A stretch of DNA of 64,000 bases from Lutjanus erythropterus (GCA_020091685.1 CM034595.1:38434618-38498617); one strand, 5' to 3'. Positions 32,344 to 43,724 are shown, counted from the stretch's first letter. The notes: a model not told the origin generated them from the letters alone. A program made the numbers and translations.

Positions 32344-33229
32344 CTTTTTGTTTGTTATTTCCAGTGTTTTTTCTCATCTTAACGTCTGTTTTAGATTTTA
32401 TGAGGATTTTGGACCTGACTTTGAACCCTTTATTAGATTAAACTGATAATTAAATATTTTGGAGGTGGAAGTGGTTTTATATTTCAAGGACCATGTGTTC
32501 TGGTTTGCTGTATTACTTTTTAGTGCCACATTGCTGATACCACTAGTGTTATCTTACAATTCCCTATTTAGGGTTAACCTGAGGTCAGATTCTGCACAGC
32601 TGAGGCCCTGCAAATCATGTATGTGTTAGACAAGTTGGCAGCAACAAAGTAAGTTTGCAGATTCACATTGTACATATTAAAACATACTTTATGATAACTT
32701 AGTAAAATACATTTTCTAAAAATAATGTTGAGGTGTTGGTCATTGGAAGTAAACTTGAAAGTTAGAAAATAAAGTGTTGCATGCTTTCGCTTCATAAGGG
32801 GGGCAAAAATGTCATTAGAGTAAAAGAAATCCATATGAAGCCAGAGTGTGCAACGCTGTTGAGTTTTATCTTGTTGTATTGGTATTTTTACTGATTTTTA
32901 CATATAACCTCAGGAGCACACAAACAATACTACTTATCTTTAATAAAACTACAACTAAATACGGACAAAAAAACAGCTCCTACACTGAAAATGTAGTTGC
33001 CCACTTTACTTTTATTTACTTCCTCTTCTTCTTCTCCTTTTGCCTCGTTTTATTATAGTAGGACATTATAGTCTGTTAAGTACAGCACTTCAGATGCATT
33101 TCCTGTATGACAAGTGTTAAAATTAAGTGATATTTTATTGGTCGACCGATGTTTAATGAATACTGAAACAACTCTGTCCGTGTCCTTCTCCTCCACTACT
33201 TTTAATCGGAAATAAAAATCATCTCATTA
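32344..33229. other. Spacer
   Basis: AT-rich. TTATTGGTCGACCGATG at about 33135 is the end-like word of another fish short DNA element (GGTCGACCGAT), not extendable. No gene. Confidence 0.45.
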
Positions 33230-34200
33230 CCGAGCCGTATTACTTTAAATCTGCCAGCCAAGCCATTTGCTTCGCGCTGACGTAGCGTGACGTAGCCTAA
33301 CGCACATACAGTAGAAACTAAAAGATATTAAATAGAATCTGCGCTCTACGTCCTCTACGTACATTTCTTCTCAGAAACTCAAAAGGCGCGCTCGTGTGAA
33401 AGTAAATTTCTGTACATGTGTTGCTTCCCTGCCTCACGCGCCACACCAACCGTATATCTGTCACTGTACGTCACTCTTCCGCACACTGTAAACATCGTGT
33501 TCCTCCGCCATGCTTACATAAAGTAGGGCGGCGAGAACATACATCTCATTTGTCATTCAGTGAAAGTACAGCAAAGGCCGCCCGGACCATCAGATGTTAA
33601 TTACATAATTACAACACGTAGCATGTATAATTAAAGCAAATACTGGCATTATATTTAAGCTAATAATTGACCGAATAACAAAGAGAGACGCTCTGGTGTG
33701 GCTAGTATCTGCTCTGCTGGGTAAATGTACAACTTTAACATCTTCAGTAGGGTCTACATGATGGCAATCAGACAATTCTAATTTTTCCATGTATATATTC
33801 AATATTTAGAATATTTTAATCGCTTGTAGTTTGCTATCACTTAGCTTGCAAAATAAACCAGCAACAGTGCTAACTGTAAACTCTGATTTACGGTTGGTTA
33901 ATATAAAAAAACAGTTAAAGTAGAGTCGCTGCTCTCAAAACATGACAGGCGGAGGGATATAAACTCTTAACACATGATGTCGCCATCAGCCCTTCCTACT
34001 TCACAGCTCACCTTCCACCAACTCCGCGCGAACGATTTGATTGGTCGAAGCAGCGCGGACAGCTCGCCCTCATTGGCCGCGCTCCCGTCAATCATAAAGC
34101 AATGCCACAGGATAGATTAGGCACCATTTGCCATAACTAAATAGTTACCTTGTACATCAAGTAGGAAGAATTTTTTTAATTGGTAGCCCACCGCGGTCGG
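33230..34200 (+). promoter_or_regulatory. Putative promoter / CpG-enriched region
   Basis: CpG is visibly more frequent here than in the flanking DNA. The region contains a perfect 10-bp tandem TGACGTAGC(G/C) at 33278-33297, further CTACGTC/CTACGTA words at 33346-33361, TACGTCA at 33467-33473, and inverted CCAAT boxes (ATTGG) at 34040, 34072 and 34179. It lies directly upstream of a candidate first exon with a strong donor. There is no obvious TATA box at a proper distance. A housekeeping or developmental CpG promoter driving + strand transcription is inferred; bidirectional activity cannot be excluded. Confidence 0.5.
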
Positions 34201-34309
34201 CGGAGAGTTACTGTTCGTCTTCGCTAAAACGTCCCGAACGTTTTGAATGCAGCAAAGTGAGACGTTTGAATCTCCCGTCGCATCAAACAGATGTGGATAC
34301 ACTGCTCGG
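34201..34309 (+). other. Candidate first exon (5' boundary unknown) ending at a strong splice donor
   Basis: A CpG-rich segment runs into CTGCTCGG/GTAAGTCA, with exon end 34309 and intron GT at 34310, an excellent donor match. An ATG at 34247 opens exactly 21 codons to the donor (phase 0, peptide MQQSETFESPVASNRCGYTA plus Arg). Its context (T at -3, C at +4) is weak, so the exon may equally be 5' untranslated. I do not recognise the peptide. The reading frame continuing past the donor (to 34570) has no domain, consistent with intron. Transcription start probably falls between the CCAAT pair and 34240. Confidence 0.4.
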
Positions 34310-34315
34310 GTAAGT

Positions 34316-35636
34316 CACTCTTCACCAGCTTCTGTCCGCATTTGCCACATTTTTTTTGGCTCTTCCTGTGTTTGGGCACTTCTGACAGTTGTGTGTCCGG
34401 ACGCCGTGGTGTTGTTGTTGAGATATTTGCGTGTTTGGCTCGGAGTTGATGCCCGGCTCAGTGTTGTGGTTGTGGGAACTCTGAGGAGGCTGTGCACGGC
34501 GCTGCCTGAAAAGCCTTGCAGTCTCCCTCAGTGTTTTATGTCAAGGACACGCCGTGCTTCATGTAGTTAACTAAGTTAACATCAGTATCGCAGTTGAAGC
34601 TTTATTCTCACTGTCTCCTCGCACGCTTCAGTCCCGCAGACCTTGTGTACATAACATCTCGCAGCCCGGTGGGTTTGAGCGTTGTGCGCAACAGTAATAA
34701 TACTCCATTAGGAGCTGTCAGAAGCGATTTACGACAAGTGTCAGCCTGGTTTTGACGCGATTTCTCTTCATTTCTGCAAATGGATTTAATCTCAGTGAAA
34801 AGCACGTCTAGTTTATTGGCAACTTTTATCGCGCCATCAATTTCGTTTACGCGTTAAATGACAGGTTTAAAGTGGGCAGATAAAGAGACAGAGCTCTGTT
34901 TCTGCCTCAGGAAAACTGTAGTGATTGGTGAAATTGTGTTCCTTTATAAAAGAAACACATTGGATGCTTTTTGCTCATATCCTTTAAGCTATTGTGTGTG
35001 TCGAATAATTTTATGTCTCTTTCATGAGCCCATTTCCGACAATTGTGCTCTCATTGCTGTGCGTAATTGCTTTTCTCCCGGGAGAGAGTGCCATCAAACT
35101 TCTAATTTCCTCCTCCAACCCGGAAACCATTTTACTCGTGGAAGCAGCCCTATAATGATGGCATCAATAAACCTGAATAAAACTCCCGTCAAGTTAGCTC
35201 TGAGATTTTTTTTTCCCTTTACAGTGATAAATGTCCTTTCTGTCAGTTTTTCCACATCCAGCAGCACTGGTTTGGCAGCATCTCAGAGAGGCAGGTGACT
35301 GGGATTAGAGGGCAACAAGACAATGAGAATATGTCTCTGGAGAAAGGTCTCTCATGTCAGGAGGCAGGGGGAACTGTTATCTATTACATCATTATCTAGT
35401 GCAGCAGAGGGATGTGCTGCAACACGGACAGATGAGTGTTTCAGCAGCGCCTGCAGGTAAAGTCCAGGTTGCCAAAAAGGTGTCACAGGATCCCTAGGGA
35501 GACAGTCCAGATAAGGGTGCCGCTGAGCAGTGCTGGTGAGCGTCCCAGCAGTCAGAGGAGATTAGCAGCTCTATGTGAGTCTTTGGCAGTAGGACGCATT
35601 CGCCTCAGATGCTCAGTGTAACCAAGACAGGTAATA
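34316..35636. other. Candidate start of a long intron; unique sequence
   Basis: GC-moderate and largely non-repetitive. The 146-codon frame at 34858-35298 has no domain. GCGCCTGCAG/GTAAAG at 35450-35461 is a second, weaker donor-like site. No second exon can be called. Confidence 0.4.
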
Positions 35637-36231
35637 AAGAGATGCAGGAGTAAACTGGCTGGTGAGATGGACAAGAGTCTCTGTGTTTTTGGAGGGTGGT
35701 TGCATGTTTCAGGTCAAGTCAGTTTCTTTATATAGCGCCAAATCATAACAGGAGTTATCTCGGGGCACTTTGCATGTAGAGCGGGTCTAGACTGTACTCT
35801 TGATAATATTATTTTCAGAGACTAGAGGTGCACTGATTAGTCCTTCAATTGACGAGTCGATCGAAAGAAAATCAGTTGCAGCATTTGCTGGTTCCAGGTT
35901 CCTAAATCTGAGGATTTGCTGCTTTTCTTTGTCTTTGTTATGACGGCAAACGTAGAGTCTTTGGGTTTCGGACTGTTGGTTGGACAAAAGTGTTTTTTTT
36001 TTTCTTCTGGATGTTTTGTAGGCTAAACAACTAACTGAAAACAATCTGCACATTAATTGAAAATTTGAAATAATAATTAGTTACAGCCTTGTTATTTTCT
36101 GAGATCCAGCGATTTCCACCTTGAGTAAGAACATGATGACCGTGGCAGTGAGAAAAACCTCCCTTCAACCCCTTATGTTCATTGAAGAATTATCCAATTA
36201 GGATTCAAGATTACTAAGTTAAGGTAAATCT
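35637..36231. repeat. Tandem duplication, copy 1 (interrupted)
   Basis: Copy 1 starts GATGCAGGAGTAAACTGGCT, GGTGAGATGGACAAGAGTC, GTGGTTGCATGTTTCAGG and contains a short repeat with TTCTTTATATAGCGCCAAATC and AGAGCGGGTCTAGACTG. It ends TTAGGATTCAAGATTACTAAG plus TTAAGGTAAATCT. The corresponding words occur in the same order in copy 2 (36238-36592). Copy 1 is about 240 bp longer, because of an inserted family A element at 35823-36090. Confidence 0.8.
35823..36090. mobile_element. Family A element inserted in duplication copy 1
   Basis: Starts TAGAGGTGCACTGATTAGTC and ends AATAATTAGTTACAGCC. Inside are TTGCTGGTTCCAGGTTCCTA, GAGGATTTGCTGCTTTTC and GTCTTTGGGTTTCGGACTG. It is flanked by similar strings (TTATTTTCAGAGAC at 35809-35822 and TTATTTTCTGAGATC at 36092-36106) that look like a target duplication. 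The equivalent place in copy 2 is uninterrupted. Confidence 0.7.
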
Positions 36232-36237
36232 AATGTA

Positions 36238-36592
36238 GAAATACAGGAGTAACCTGCCTGATGAGATGGACAAGAGACTTTTGGCACAGTGGTTGCATGT
36301 TTCAAGCCAAGTTAATTTTTATCAAATTATACCACAAGTTACTTTAGGGCAGTTTTTTATAAAGAACAGGTCTAGAACTTACTATTTCTAATATCTTTTA
36401 CAGCATGAGCAACCACTTGGCGACAGATGCAAGGAAAAACTCCCTTTCAACAGGCAGAAACCTCGAGCAGAAAACTACTCAAATGTGTCTTGCAGAAGTG
36501 CTCCTGGTTCAGAGAGACAAATACTCAAACTGTAAATATTCATTGACGCATTAACTAATTATGATTCAAGATTCCTACGTTAAGGTAAATCT
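36238..36592. repeat. Tandem duplication, copy 2 (uninterrupted)
   Basis: ACAGGAGTAACCTGCCTG, ATGAGATGGACAAGAGACT, AGTGGTTGCATGTTTCAAGC, then a short fish repeat body with AGAACAGGTCTAGAAC, CAACCACTTGGCGACAGATG, GGAAAAACTCCCTTTCAACA and GGCAGAAACCTCGAGCAGAA. It finishes TTATGATTCAAGATTCCTACG and TTAAGGTAAATCT. The internal TATAGCGCC...CTTGGCGACA...AACTCCC unit is itself a very common percomorph repeat. Confidence 0.8.
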
Positions 36593-38369
36593 GTTTTACC
36601 GGGCTGAATCACAAAGTGGTTTAGAGGTCTGAAGTGAAATCAGAGCTGTCTCAAAGCCTGAACATCGTCCAGAAAAAACTAGATTTGCCAGCATCAGATC
36701 TTTTCCTTCCCTTCCCTCGTCTCTCTGCAGCTTTCCTTTGGTTTAAAGCAGAAAATCTTCTAACCGATGCCTGTTTGAAAGTTTGCAGCTGTTTGAAGCA
36801 GCCAGTACTGGTTAAATTCCACCTTCAGAGTAAATACTTGTGAGTTTTGTCAAAATTTCACCATGGAGACAGGTTTATGTCAGCACCTTTTTTTTTTTTG
36901 TTGTTGTTTTTTTTGTCTGAGGTGTGAGCGAGCGTGGGTTTTGGCTGACAAACAAAAATAAACGCTCTGTTGTTTCTGACGTTGTCAAGATGTCAAAGCT
37001 AATAGGAGCTCTGAACCCCCCCTACACACACACACACACCACCTTATCTTATCCTTCCTCCCACTGTGAGATGTGACCTGGCCTATATCACCATCATCAT
37101 CTCCATCAGCTGGCTGTTGAACCGCCGTGCTTCTCAGTAGGATGGAAGAATTGTTGATGGTGCACTTTAGTTGAAGATCTGATACCTCTCTCCTTACATT
37201 ACATTCATGCAGGCAGCAGAGTGTCTCTTTCTCTCTTAAGTCTCTGGAGGGTTCTCCCTTTCACTCATGTACTCACACAGGAACACAATCCATAAATTGA
37301 ACAAAATATTGTAGCTGGACTTGTTCAGTGAAAAGGGGCTTAAGCTGCAGATAACTTATGGGCTCAGCTCCAGTAATGGGCTTTTGTGTCCCTGAGAACC
37401 GTGACTGCAGGCGAAGCTGCACGCCGCTCTCATCGACAGAGTAAAGCTCCATGCCAGGACAAAACTTAAGCAGACAGTTTTTATAGTGAAAGTAATCTCG
37501 GAATTAATTCTCCCCAACATCCATCCAAATTCACAGAGTCACAAGAGTTTGTGAGGGAACAGAACTGGCGTTCGGTTTTCCTCACTGAAGCTGAAGCCAT
37601 GTGCTCCATCGTGTGCTCTGTTGGCTTCAGTCAAAACACAGCGTAGGGGGAGGAAAAAAAAACCCCACAACCCCTCCTCTCCCTTCTTGCTTCTGTTAAT
37701 TTGAGGAAGTACAATCATTCTCTCCTGCCGCAGCTTCCTGCTGAACAGCAAACACAGGCAGTCAGCCGTCGTGCTCTCCAGACATTACAGAGAGCGTCAC
37801 TGTCTGTCAGAGGCATGATGAAGTGACTGAGTGTTCCTAAGTGCACAGCCATGTAGTTTCTGGTGTGTAACAGCACATGAAAGTTCAGTTGGAGGTCTCT
37901 AAGCATGTGTGCCTGGATGTACCAACATCGCACCAGTGTTAAAGCTGCGATCACGAATGTAGTGACCAAAACGATCACAGTTTTGTTCAAAAAGTGCTGA
38001 CACGTACATTAAAATATTTTTTTTTCAAGTTTTATATTGCAGACCTCTCAATGATTTGAAATGGCATCATGTCCTTTGTGATGTCAGTGTTTTCACTGAC
38101 ACAAACAATGTTGGTGTCAACTTGTTGGATAACATAAAAACTTTGTTGAAACATTTTTAAGCATATGTTTAATTAGGCTATAACTAGAGATGTGCAACCA
38201 ATCAGATAGGGTTGTGGGCGGGGCATTGGTGAAGACAGCGTCCTGAGAGGCGGCTGCATCAGAGCCAAAATAACACATTTTAAATTAAATAATAGAATTG
38301 TAAAAATGATGGTGAAACGATGAACATCAGATCCGATAATTGTCCAGGCCTCAATCAGTCCGTTTCATC
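36593..38369. other. Spacer, partly unique and GC-moderate
   Basis: T-runs near 36889-36920 and a short (CA)8 at 37025-37040. 37370-37460 has a small CpG-bearing stretch. The frames at 37539-37751 and 37715-37990 (minus) have no domain. Confidence 0.45.
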
Positions 38370-38618
38370 CCTGTTTTCATTATTGATTAATCTGCTGATT
38401 GTTTGTCTTACTGAATAAGTTTGTCATCTTTTTCTGTAAAGTATCAGAAAATTGTGAAACATCTTCAAGTGTCTTTGTTTTGTTTGGCCAACAGCGGAAA
38501 ACCTGTCGATTTACTGTGATTTATGACAGAGGAAAGCTGCAAATCCTCTAAATGTAGAAGCTGGAAGCAGTGAGTGTTTGACAGTTTGTCTTGATACATG
38601 ACTGAAACAATTAATCAA
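38370..38618. mobile_element. Family A element, opposite orientation, degenerate
   Basis: TTTTCATTATTGATTAATCTGC opens it (the reverse-complement end of family A), followed by GTCATCTTTTTCTGTAAAGTA and closing at GAAACAATTAATCAAAA. The central part is worn. Confidence 0.5.
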
Positions 38619-39149
38619 AAAGGAAAGTTACATTTATCAATCGGTGACTTTGATTTGATTTGTTATATTGGTTGGATCACATAACCAGATTCTTTTTGAT
38701 ATGGAAAAGAAACCCATTTAAGTTCAATTTCTATCATCACCTTTTTTTTTTTTTTTTTTACACAAAAGAAAAATGTAGGAAAATGTAATTGTATGTATTC
38801 ACCACAAGGTCTGTTAGCAGCTGTTCTGAGCTAAAATCACACGACCATGTTCAGATGATGGAGTTGATCATTAAATGTTAAACGTTAAGGAGTTCTCGTC
38901 CATGTTGGCCTGAAAGCACCGCGGCCAACTCAATCTTCTGAGGAGGATCATATGAGATCGATAGCTCCAGAACAGCTACTAATGGACCTTGTGATAAGAC
39001 TGTGGTAATTTATCAAACATGTAATCCATCCATAGTCAATCTTTTGAGTCTTACTTTTTGAATTTGAAGTTATGTGTGGGCTTTATTAAAATTAATGTAA
39101 ATAGAATTCATAAGAAAATTATTCAGATACACTACACAGATCTGAAGCA
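38619..39149. other. Spacer with T19 run
   Basis: T-run at 38741-38759. Nothing else recognised. Confidence 0.45.
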
Positions 39150-39290
39150 GAAATGCCAAAAATATTATCTGGTCTCAGCTCCCAAAATGTGAGGATTTAC
39201 TGCTTTTATCTTGTTTGTATAATCGTAAATCGAATAGCCTTGGTTTTTTTGGACAAATTGAGTGTTTTTTAAGACGTCATCTTGAGGAAC
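39150..39290. mobile_element. Family A fragment
   Basis: AGCAGAAATGCCAAAAATAT, TGGTCTCAGCTCCCAAAATG, GAGGATTTACTGCTTTTATC and GACGTCATCTTGAG are in family order; both ends missing. Confidence 0.5.
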
Positions 39291-40561
39291 ATATATTAAA
39301 TGATAAAACACAGTCAAAAACCAGCCCTAAATGGTGTTGCTGGCTCTGTGAAAGCTGAGACGCTCGAGCGGAGATGGTCTGTTGAGAGAAGAATAAGGTC
39401 CAGACCTTTTGTTTGAATGTAAGTGAGCAGCGACACATTCGTTCCCTGACAGATTTTCCAGAGCTCTTCATTGGACTTTAACAATGGAACCGGGGACTTT
39501 GGCGTGCACTGTAATTTTAACTGGGGTCAAATTTTCACTAATCAATTTGTTTGTTGGTCAGACTGAGTATCGATGAGCTTTAATCACCGCTGAAGCCCGG
39601 GCTGCATTAGTCAGTGAGAGCAGAAAATTACATTAACTCGCTGTGGAAATTTAAAGTTTGTTTTATATTCCAACACCAAGGGAACTGGACAGAAAGGAAG
39701 GAAGAAAAGTGGTGAGATTTAGTGCTGAAGATGAGCTGAGCTACTGCAGCCACGGCGCTGTGGAGGGCGAGTCCCCTGCCACCTCATTGATTTGGCTGTT
39801 TACCTTTCAGCTCAGCCTCAGCCTGGTACAATAGAACAGTTTTAGTGGACATGTGTTTTCCGTGTGCTCGCCTGCAGCTGACCCGTGCTCTCGTCCCACG
39901 ACAGCAGAACAACCCTTCTTGTAAGCCGGGTTAGACAAGCATGCCCCCTTCACTGCTGTCAGACTGAAAGCCTCACACCACAAGCCGTGCTCCTTTTCAA
40001 ACGGACGGAGCATTTCAGCAGAAAGGAGCAATTACTACCTGCTCCGGTCGTGTTGCTTTCATGGCCTCTTTTGTGTGCTGATTCCAGGGCAGATTTTGTC
40101 CGCGGCTGTTCCCACGCTGAGCGAGGAGAACAGGAAGAACTCAGCCGCGCAGCAGGCCTCTGCCTTCTGCTATTATGGCTATGATTCAATCATCGCAGGG
40201 CAGCGCTTTACCCCGGCACACTGACAGAGGGAAAGAAGCGTCCTCACTCCCTCTCTGTTAATGGAACTTAAAGCCAAAGGTGTTTTTGTACAAAGAGGAG
40301 ACCATCAGCCACTTAATGTGGGAAGTAGCGGCTGCAAGCCTCACCTCACAATCCACTCTCCCCCTACTGCGCTTTCAAAATGGCCTCCCTTCTGTGCTTG
40401 CAGCCAGAGCTGCACCACGCAGGGTGGAGGAACCAGACCGGGCGAGATTTACCTCTCCTGGTGCTGCTCATCACACCTACTGTTTGTTTGCTTTGGCATG
40501 AACTGGAGTGGAAAAGTTCAGTGTGTTATGGTTTTGGATTTGATTCCTTTTCACTTTCATA
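39291..40561. other. Unique, GC-richer block inside the candidate intron
   Basis: 39560-40260 is non-repetitive with motif-like pieces (GCTTTAATCACCGCTGAAGC; GGAGCAATTACTACCTGCTCC; CTATTATGGCTATGATTCAATCATCG). Overlapping chance ORFs exist on both strands. Regulatory sequence is plausible; no exon was supported. Confidence 0.35.
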
Positions 40562-40690
40562 TGCTAGGGCTGCATGATTATGGCCAACATGCTTGGCTAA
40601 TCACGATTATTTTGATGAATATTGAGGTAATGATTATTTATCAAGATTATTCATTGCTTTTAGATGTTATTGTTTTTATTGGGAGATTTA
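40562..40690. mobile_element. Short DNA element end (GGGCTGCATGATTA type)
   Basis: CTAGGGCTGCATGATTATGG, GGCTAATCACGATTATTTTG and ATATTGAGGTAATGATTATT are the end of a second fish short-element family (GGGCTGCACGATTA). Only about 130 bp are recognisable. Confidence 0.5.
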
Positions 40691-41412
40691 GTTGGGCTAT
40701 CTAGTTAACTTAACATTTGGCGAGGCTAATTTCCAATTTCCAAATAAAATATTTTCTGTCTTTGAAAAACAATGGTAGAGGAAACACTGATACGATGATG
40801 CGCTGTACAGCGTCATCTGTGTATACACTTGGCACGGATTAGGATTCAGTGAGGTTACACTTGCATTATTATTCTTGGCTTTCATGCATTCATTGGACTG
40901 CAGTTTTATGTTTTTTTTTTCAGGTGGTTGAACAAGTTAGTTGTGTTGCTTTGCGGCACAAACACAAGTCTCATGCACTCTTTTGATTAGAGCTGTTTTC
41001 GCTCAACATCACCCAAACAACGGATGATGATCCGTTTCCAGGGATGAGCTCTTTCCCTTCTGTTCCAGATGTTTGATTTTCATTTTGCCCATCTGCTCTC
41101 TGTTGTGTTTTACTCTTATACTCTGGACTGCAGCTGCAACATCCAGGAAATTTTGCACAAGTTACAACTGCAGCTGCAGCAGAGCTTGTCAACAAAAGTC
41201 ACGTGACTCCTAATTCTGTTGCTCACATGCAGCCCTGCAAAAATGTAGTACAACATTTTTTAATGGCTGCTTCAACCCTGAATGAACCTGTTCCTTTTGA
41301 GTAATCCTCATTGGCAGCGTAGATTACAATACATGTTGAATGATCAAAAGTGTTTCTTGATATGTTGAGATTATATTGATCATGAAGGTCATACAGTTCT
41401 GATTTGGGCTTA
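40691..41412. other. Spacer
   Basis: No recognised repeat or gene; the interval around 41140-41190 carries several GCTGCAG words. Confidence 0.45.
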
Positions 41413-41745
41413 AACTAGTAGTTATTCTGTCAATCGAGCGACAGAAAATTAATCAACAATTTAATTTTGTTAATCGTGTTACTACAAATTCAGTTGTCTT
41501 GAATGCTACACAAACTCCCTCAGCTGATGAATGCTACAAGATGTTGCTCAAAGCGCTCAAAAAGCTTGAGCCTGGAAATAGTAATTTAAGCTCAGTTGAT
41601 TAATAGTTTGGATAAAAGGACTTTGAGGATTGAAGATGCCACATGCTTTGGGATCGTGCAGCAGGCATTTGTTTTCTGACATTTTAGAGACTAAACAGTG
41701 AATCGATTCATGAAAAAAAAGAGTAATGAAAATAATAGTCGCAAG
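41413..41745. mobile_element. Family A element, degenerate
   Basis: ACTAGTAGTTATTCTGTCAATC, AAAATTAATCAACAATTTAA at the left and TTTTCTGACATTTTAGAGAC, TAAACAGTGAATCGATTCATG, GTAATGAAAATAATAGTCG at the right. The middle is not well preserved. Confidence 0.5.
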
Positions 41746-42989
41746 CATCAAGGTCAACTGCAATTGTTTTTAGCTCCATCACACCAAATGTTGTTAATTA
41801 TTGGAAGGAAACTTCTTGTTCAACCAGAAATAAGTCACATTGTCAACAAAGCGTTTTCACTTTTCATGCTTTTTCCAAAGTGTCGTCTCGCCAGGCTAGA
41901 ACTTCTGCCATTTTAAGAAGTCGGGGAGAGCTGAGATGCATTTGATTTTTGTATTTTTGGCTGAGCACGAACCCGCTTCTCTCTGCTGTAATTTACCCGC
42001 TTTCATCTTTACACCAGCTGGGAACACTTGAAGAATTAAGCTGAATCCGAGCATCCATCCTGTCCAGTCTGTAGTTAGTTCTCGGCCCAGTTTTGAGTGC
42101 TAAACTTTCAGAGTATAAGAGCCTGCTCTGTAAGTCCAGCATGAAACTGTGTGAAACAACATACTCGAGAAGCCTTGATTTGGCATTGATTTCTGTTGGT
42201 ATATCACATTGCTTGGAAGAGGACAGAGAGTCATATTATCAGGGGTCTCAGTGAAGACATTTAGTCTCACCCAGCTGTTCCTCTGTAGAAGCACCAAACC
42301 AAAGGCATCAAATAAACCTCTACGTATGTGCATGCAGGGCTCTGTAATGATTGGGAATTTACCGAAATGTTTCCTCAACACCAAATCCCAAAAAAACATT
42401 TGAGTACCAACATCTGTCATTGGATGCTTGATCAAACTTGTAACAGTTAACCAATTTATTAATTGAATATTTTCTGATATAGATAATTTTGCACATTTTG
42501 TATTTAGGTTATGTTCTTGTATGCCTGCTTTGGGCAAAGGAAGGAATCATACTGAAATTTTTTAGACCTGAGACTATTAATAAGTCAGTTGTCAGATAGG
42601 CTTGCTGCAGTAGTAGATGTACTGTAGACCAGTTACATTACTGGACCACCGTCCCCACTGTCCAAGCATGTTATCAAATGTTTAGTCTGATGATGGACGT
42701 TATAATTAAAAAGTGAAAGCATCAGCTCTGTGCAGCAGCAGCAGTAGAGTCGCAGCACAGAGGAGAAGTCAGATTTCAATCACATAGATTGCGGTTAATT
42801 TAGTTTTAAGTTGTGTATTCAACTGCCATTGACTGGGGTAGAAGGAGTCGAATATCTAACTTAAAACTAACTTCACTGTGCTCAGCATTGCCAAATAGTT
42901 CAGGAATGTGTCCAGACATAATATCAGGAAGGTGTTAGCTGATGCTAATATGTCAAAACTAAGGCTAACTTAGCTAAACCACGGATGAT
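41746..42989. other. Spacer
   Basis: No feature recognised. The 145-codon minus-strand frame at 42100-42537 has no domain or biased composition and is probably chance. Confidence 0.45.
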
Positions 42990-43306
42990 CCAATGCTTAT
43001 TTTCCATATCGGTCTGATCCTGGTCAGAATCACTGTGTTGGACACCGGTGTGCACATGAAATTTATTTTAATTTTAAAAGATTGACTGGTGCTAACTAAT
43101 CAAAAATGATGCCAAAAATTCTGCGTGAAAAGGTTTTTAAAAAATGTCATGTTGTGGGCTATTTTTGATTTTTTTTTATGGTCCAGCAAAGTGTGCCCAT
43201 TAATGGGTATTAATACATTAAAGATGACAAAAAACAGTATTGGACTGGTATCGGCAGATACTCAAGGTCACGGTATCAATATGGTATCGCATCAAGCCAT
43301 CCCTAG
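42990..43306. mobile_element. Short DNA element (TATCGG...CATCCCTAG type)
   Basis: TTTTCCATATCGGTCTGATCC at the left and AGTATTGGACTGGTATCGGC, AGATACTCAAGGTCACGG, GCATCAAGCCATCCCTAG at the right. These are typical of a fish element whose ends read AGGGATG...CCGAT. The interior ORF at 43125-43445 is a shadow. Confidence 0.45.
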
Positions 43307-43724
43307 TCCTGACAAGGAGCATGACAGCTGGTGTGTACTTAAGCGTTACTTTACAACTCGTCCGTGGAAATCAGCTTTAGTTGTTGCAGTTAGGAGGATG
43401 TTTGATAGACCTGGCAACTCAAAACTTAATGACCCAACCCTCTAATCTTTCGTTATGTTCATTTCCTCACTGTGGCGTCCCTGTCGTCAGAAAAAGTTTG
43501 ATAATCAGTGAGTCATCAATCACGATTTTTAAGCAGAAATGGTCCCTGGATGCAGTTTCTGAGATTTGAATATGTGTTGGTTGTCTTAGGCTTTTCAATC
43601 ATGTGTTTGATTTCATGTATGTGTGGAGTTGATTTCTGAGGATGTGCACGTGTAGATAAAAGCAAGTATATCTTTGGCTCTCGTCATCTGTATAAGTAAA
43701 TGGAGCTTAAATGGAAAAAACAAG
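43307..43724. other. Spacer
   Basis: Nothing recognised. Confidence 0.45.

Noticed and set aside
34858..35298. 146-codon + strand ORF downstream of the candidate first exon
   Set aside because: No suitable acceptor tied to a conserved reading frame and no domain. A length like this is expected by chance in GC-moderate DNA.
42100..42537. 145-codon minus-strand ORF
   Set aside because: No domain, no codon-like bias that I can see, no splice signals, no neighbouring exons.
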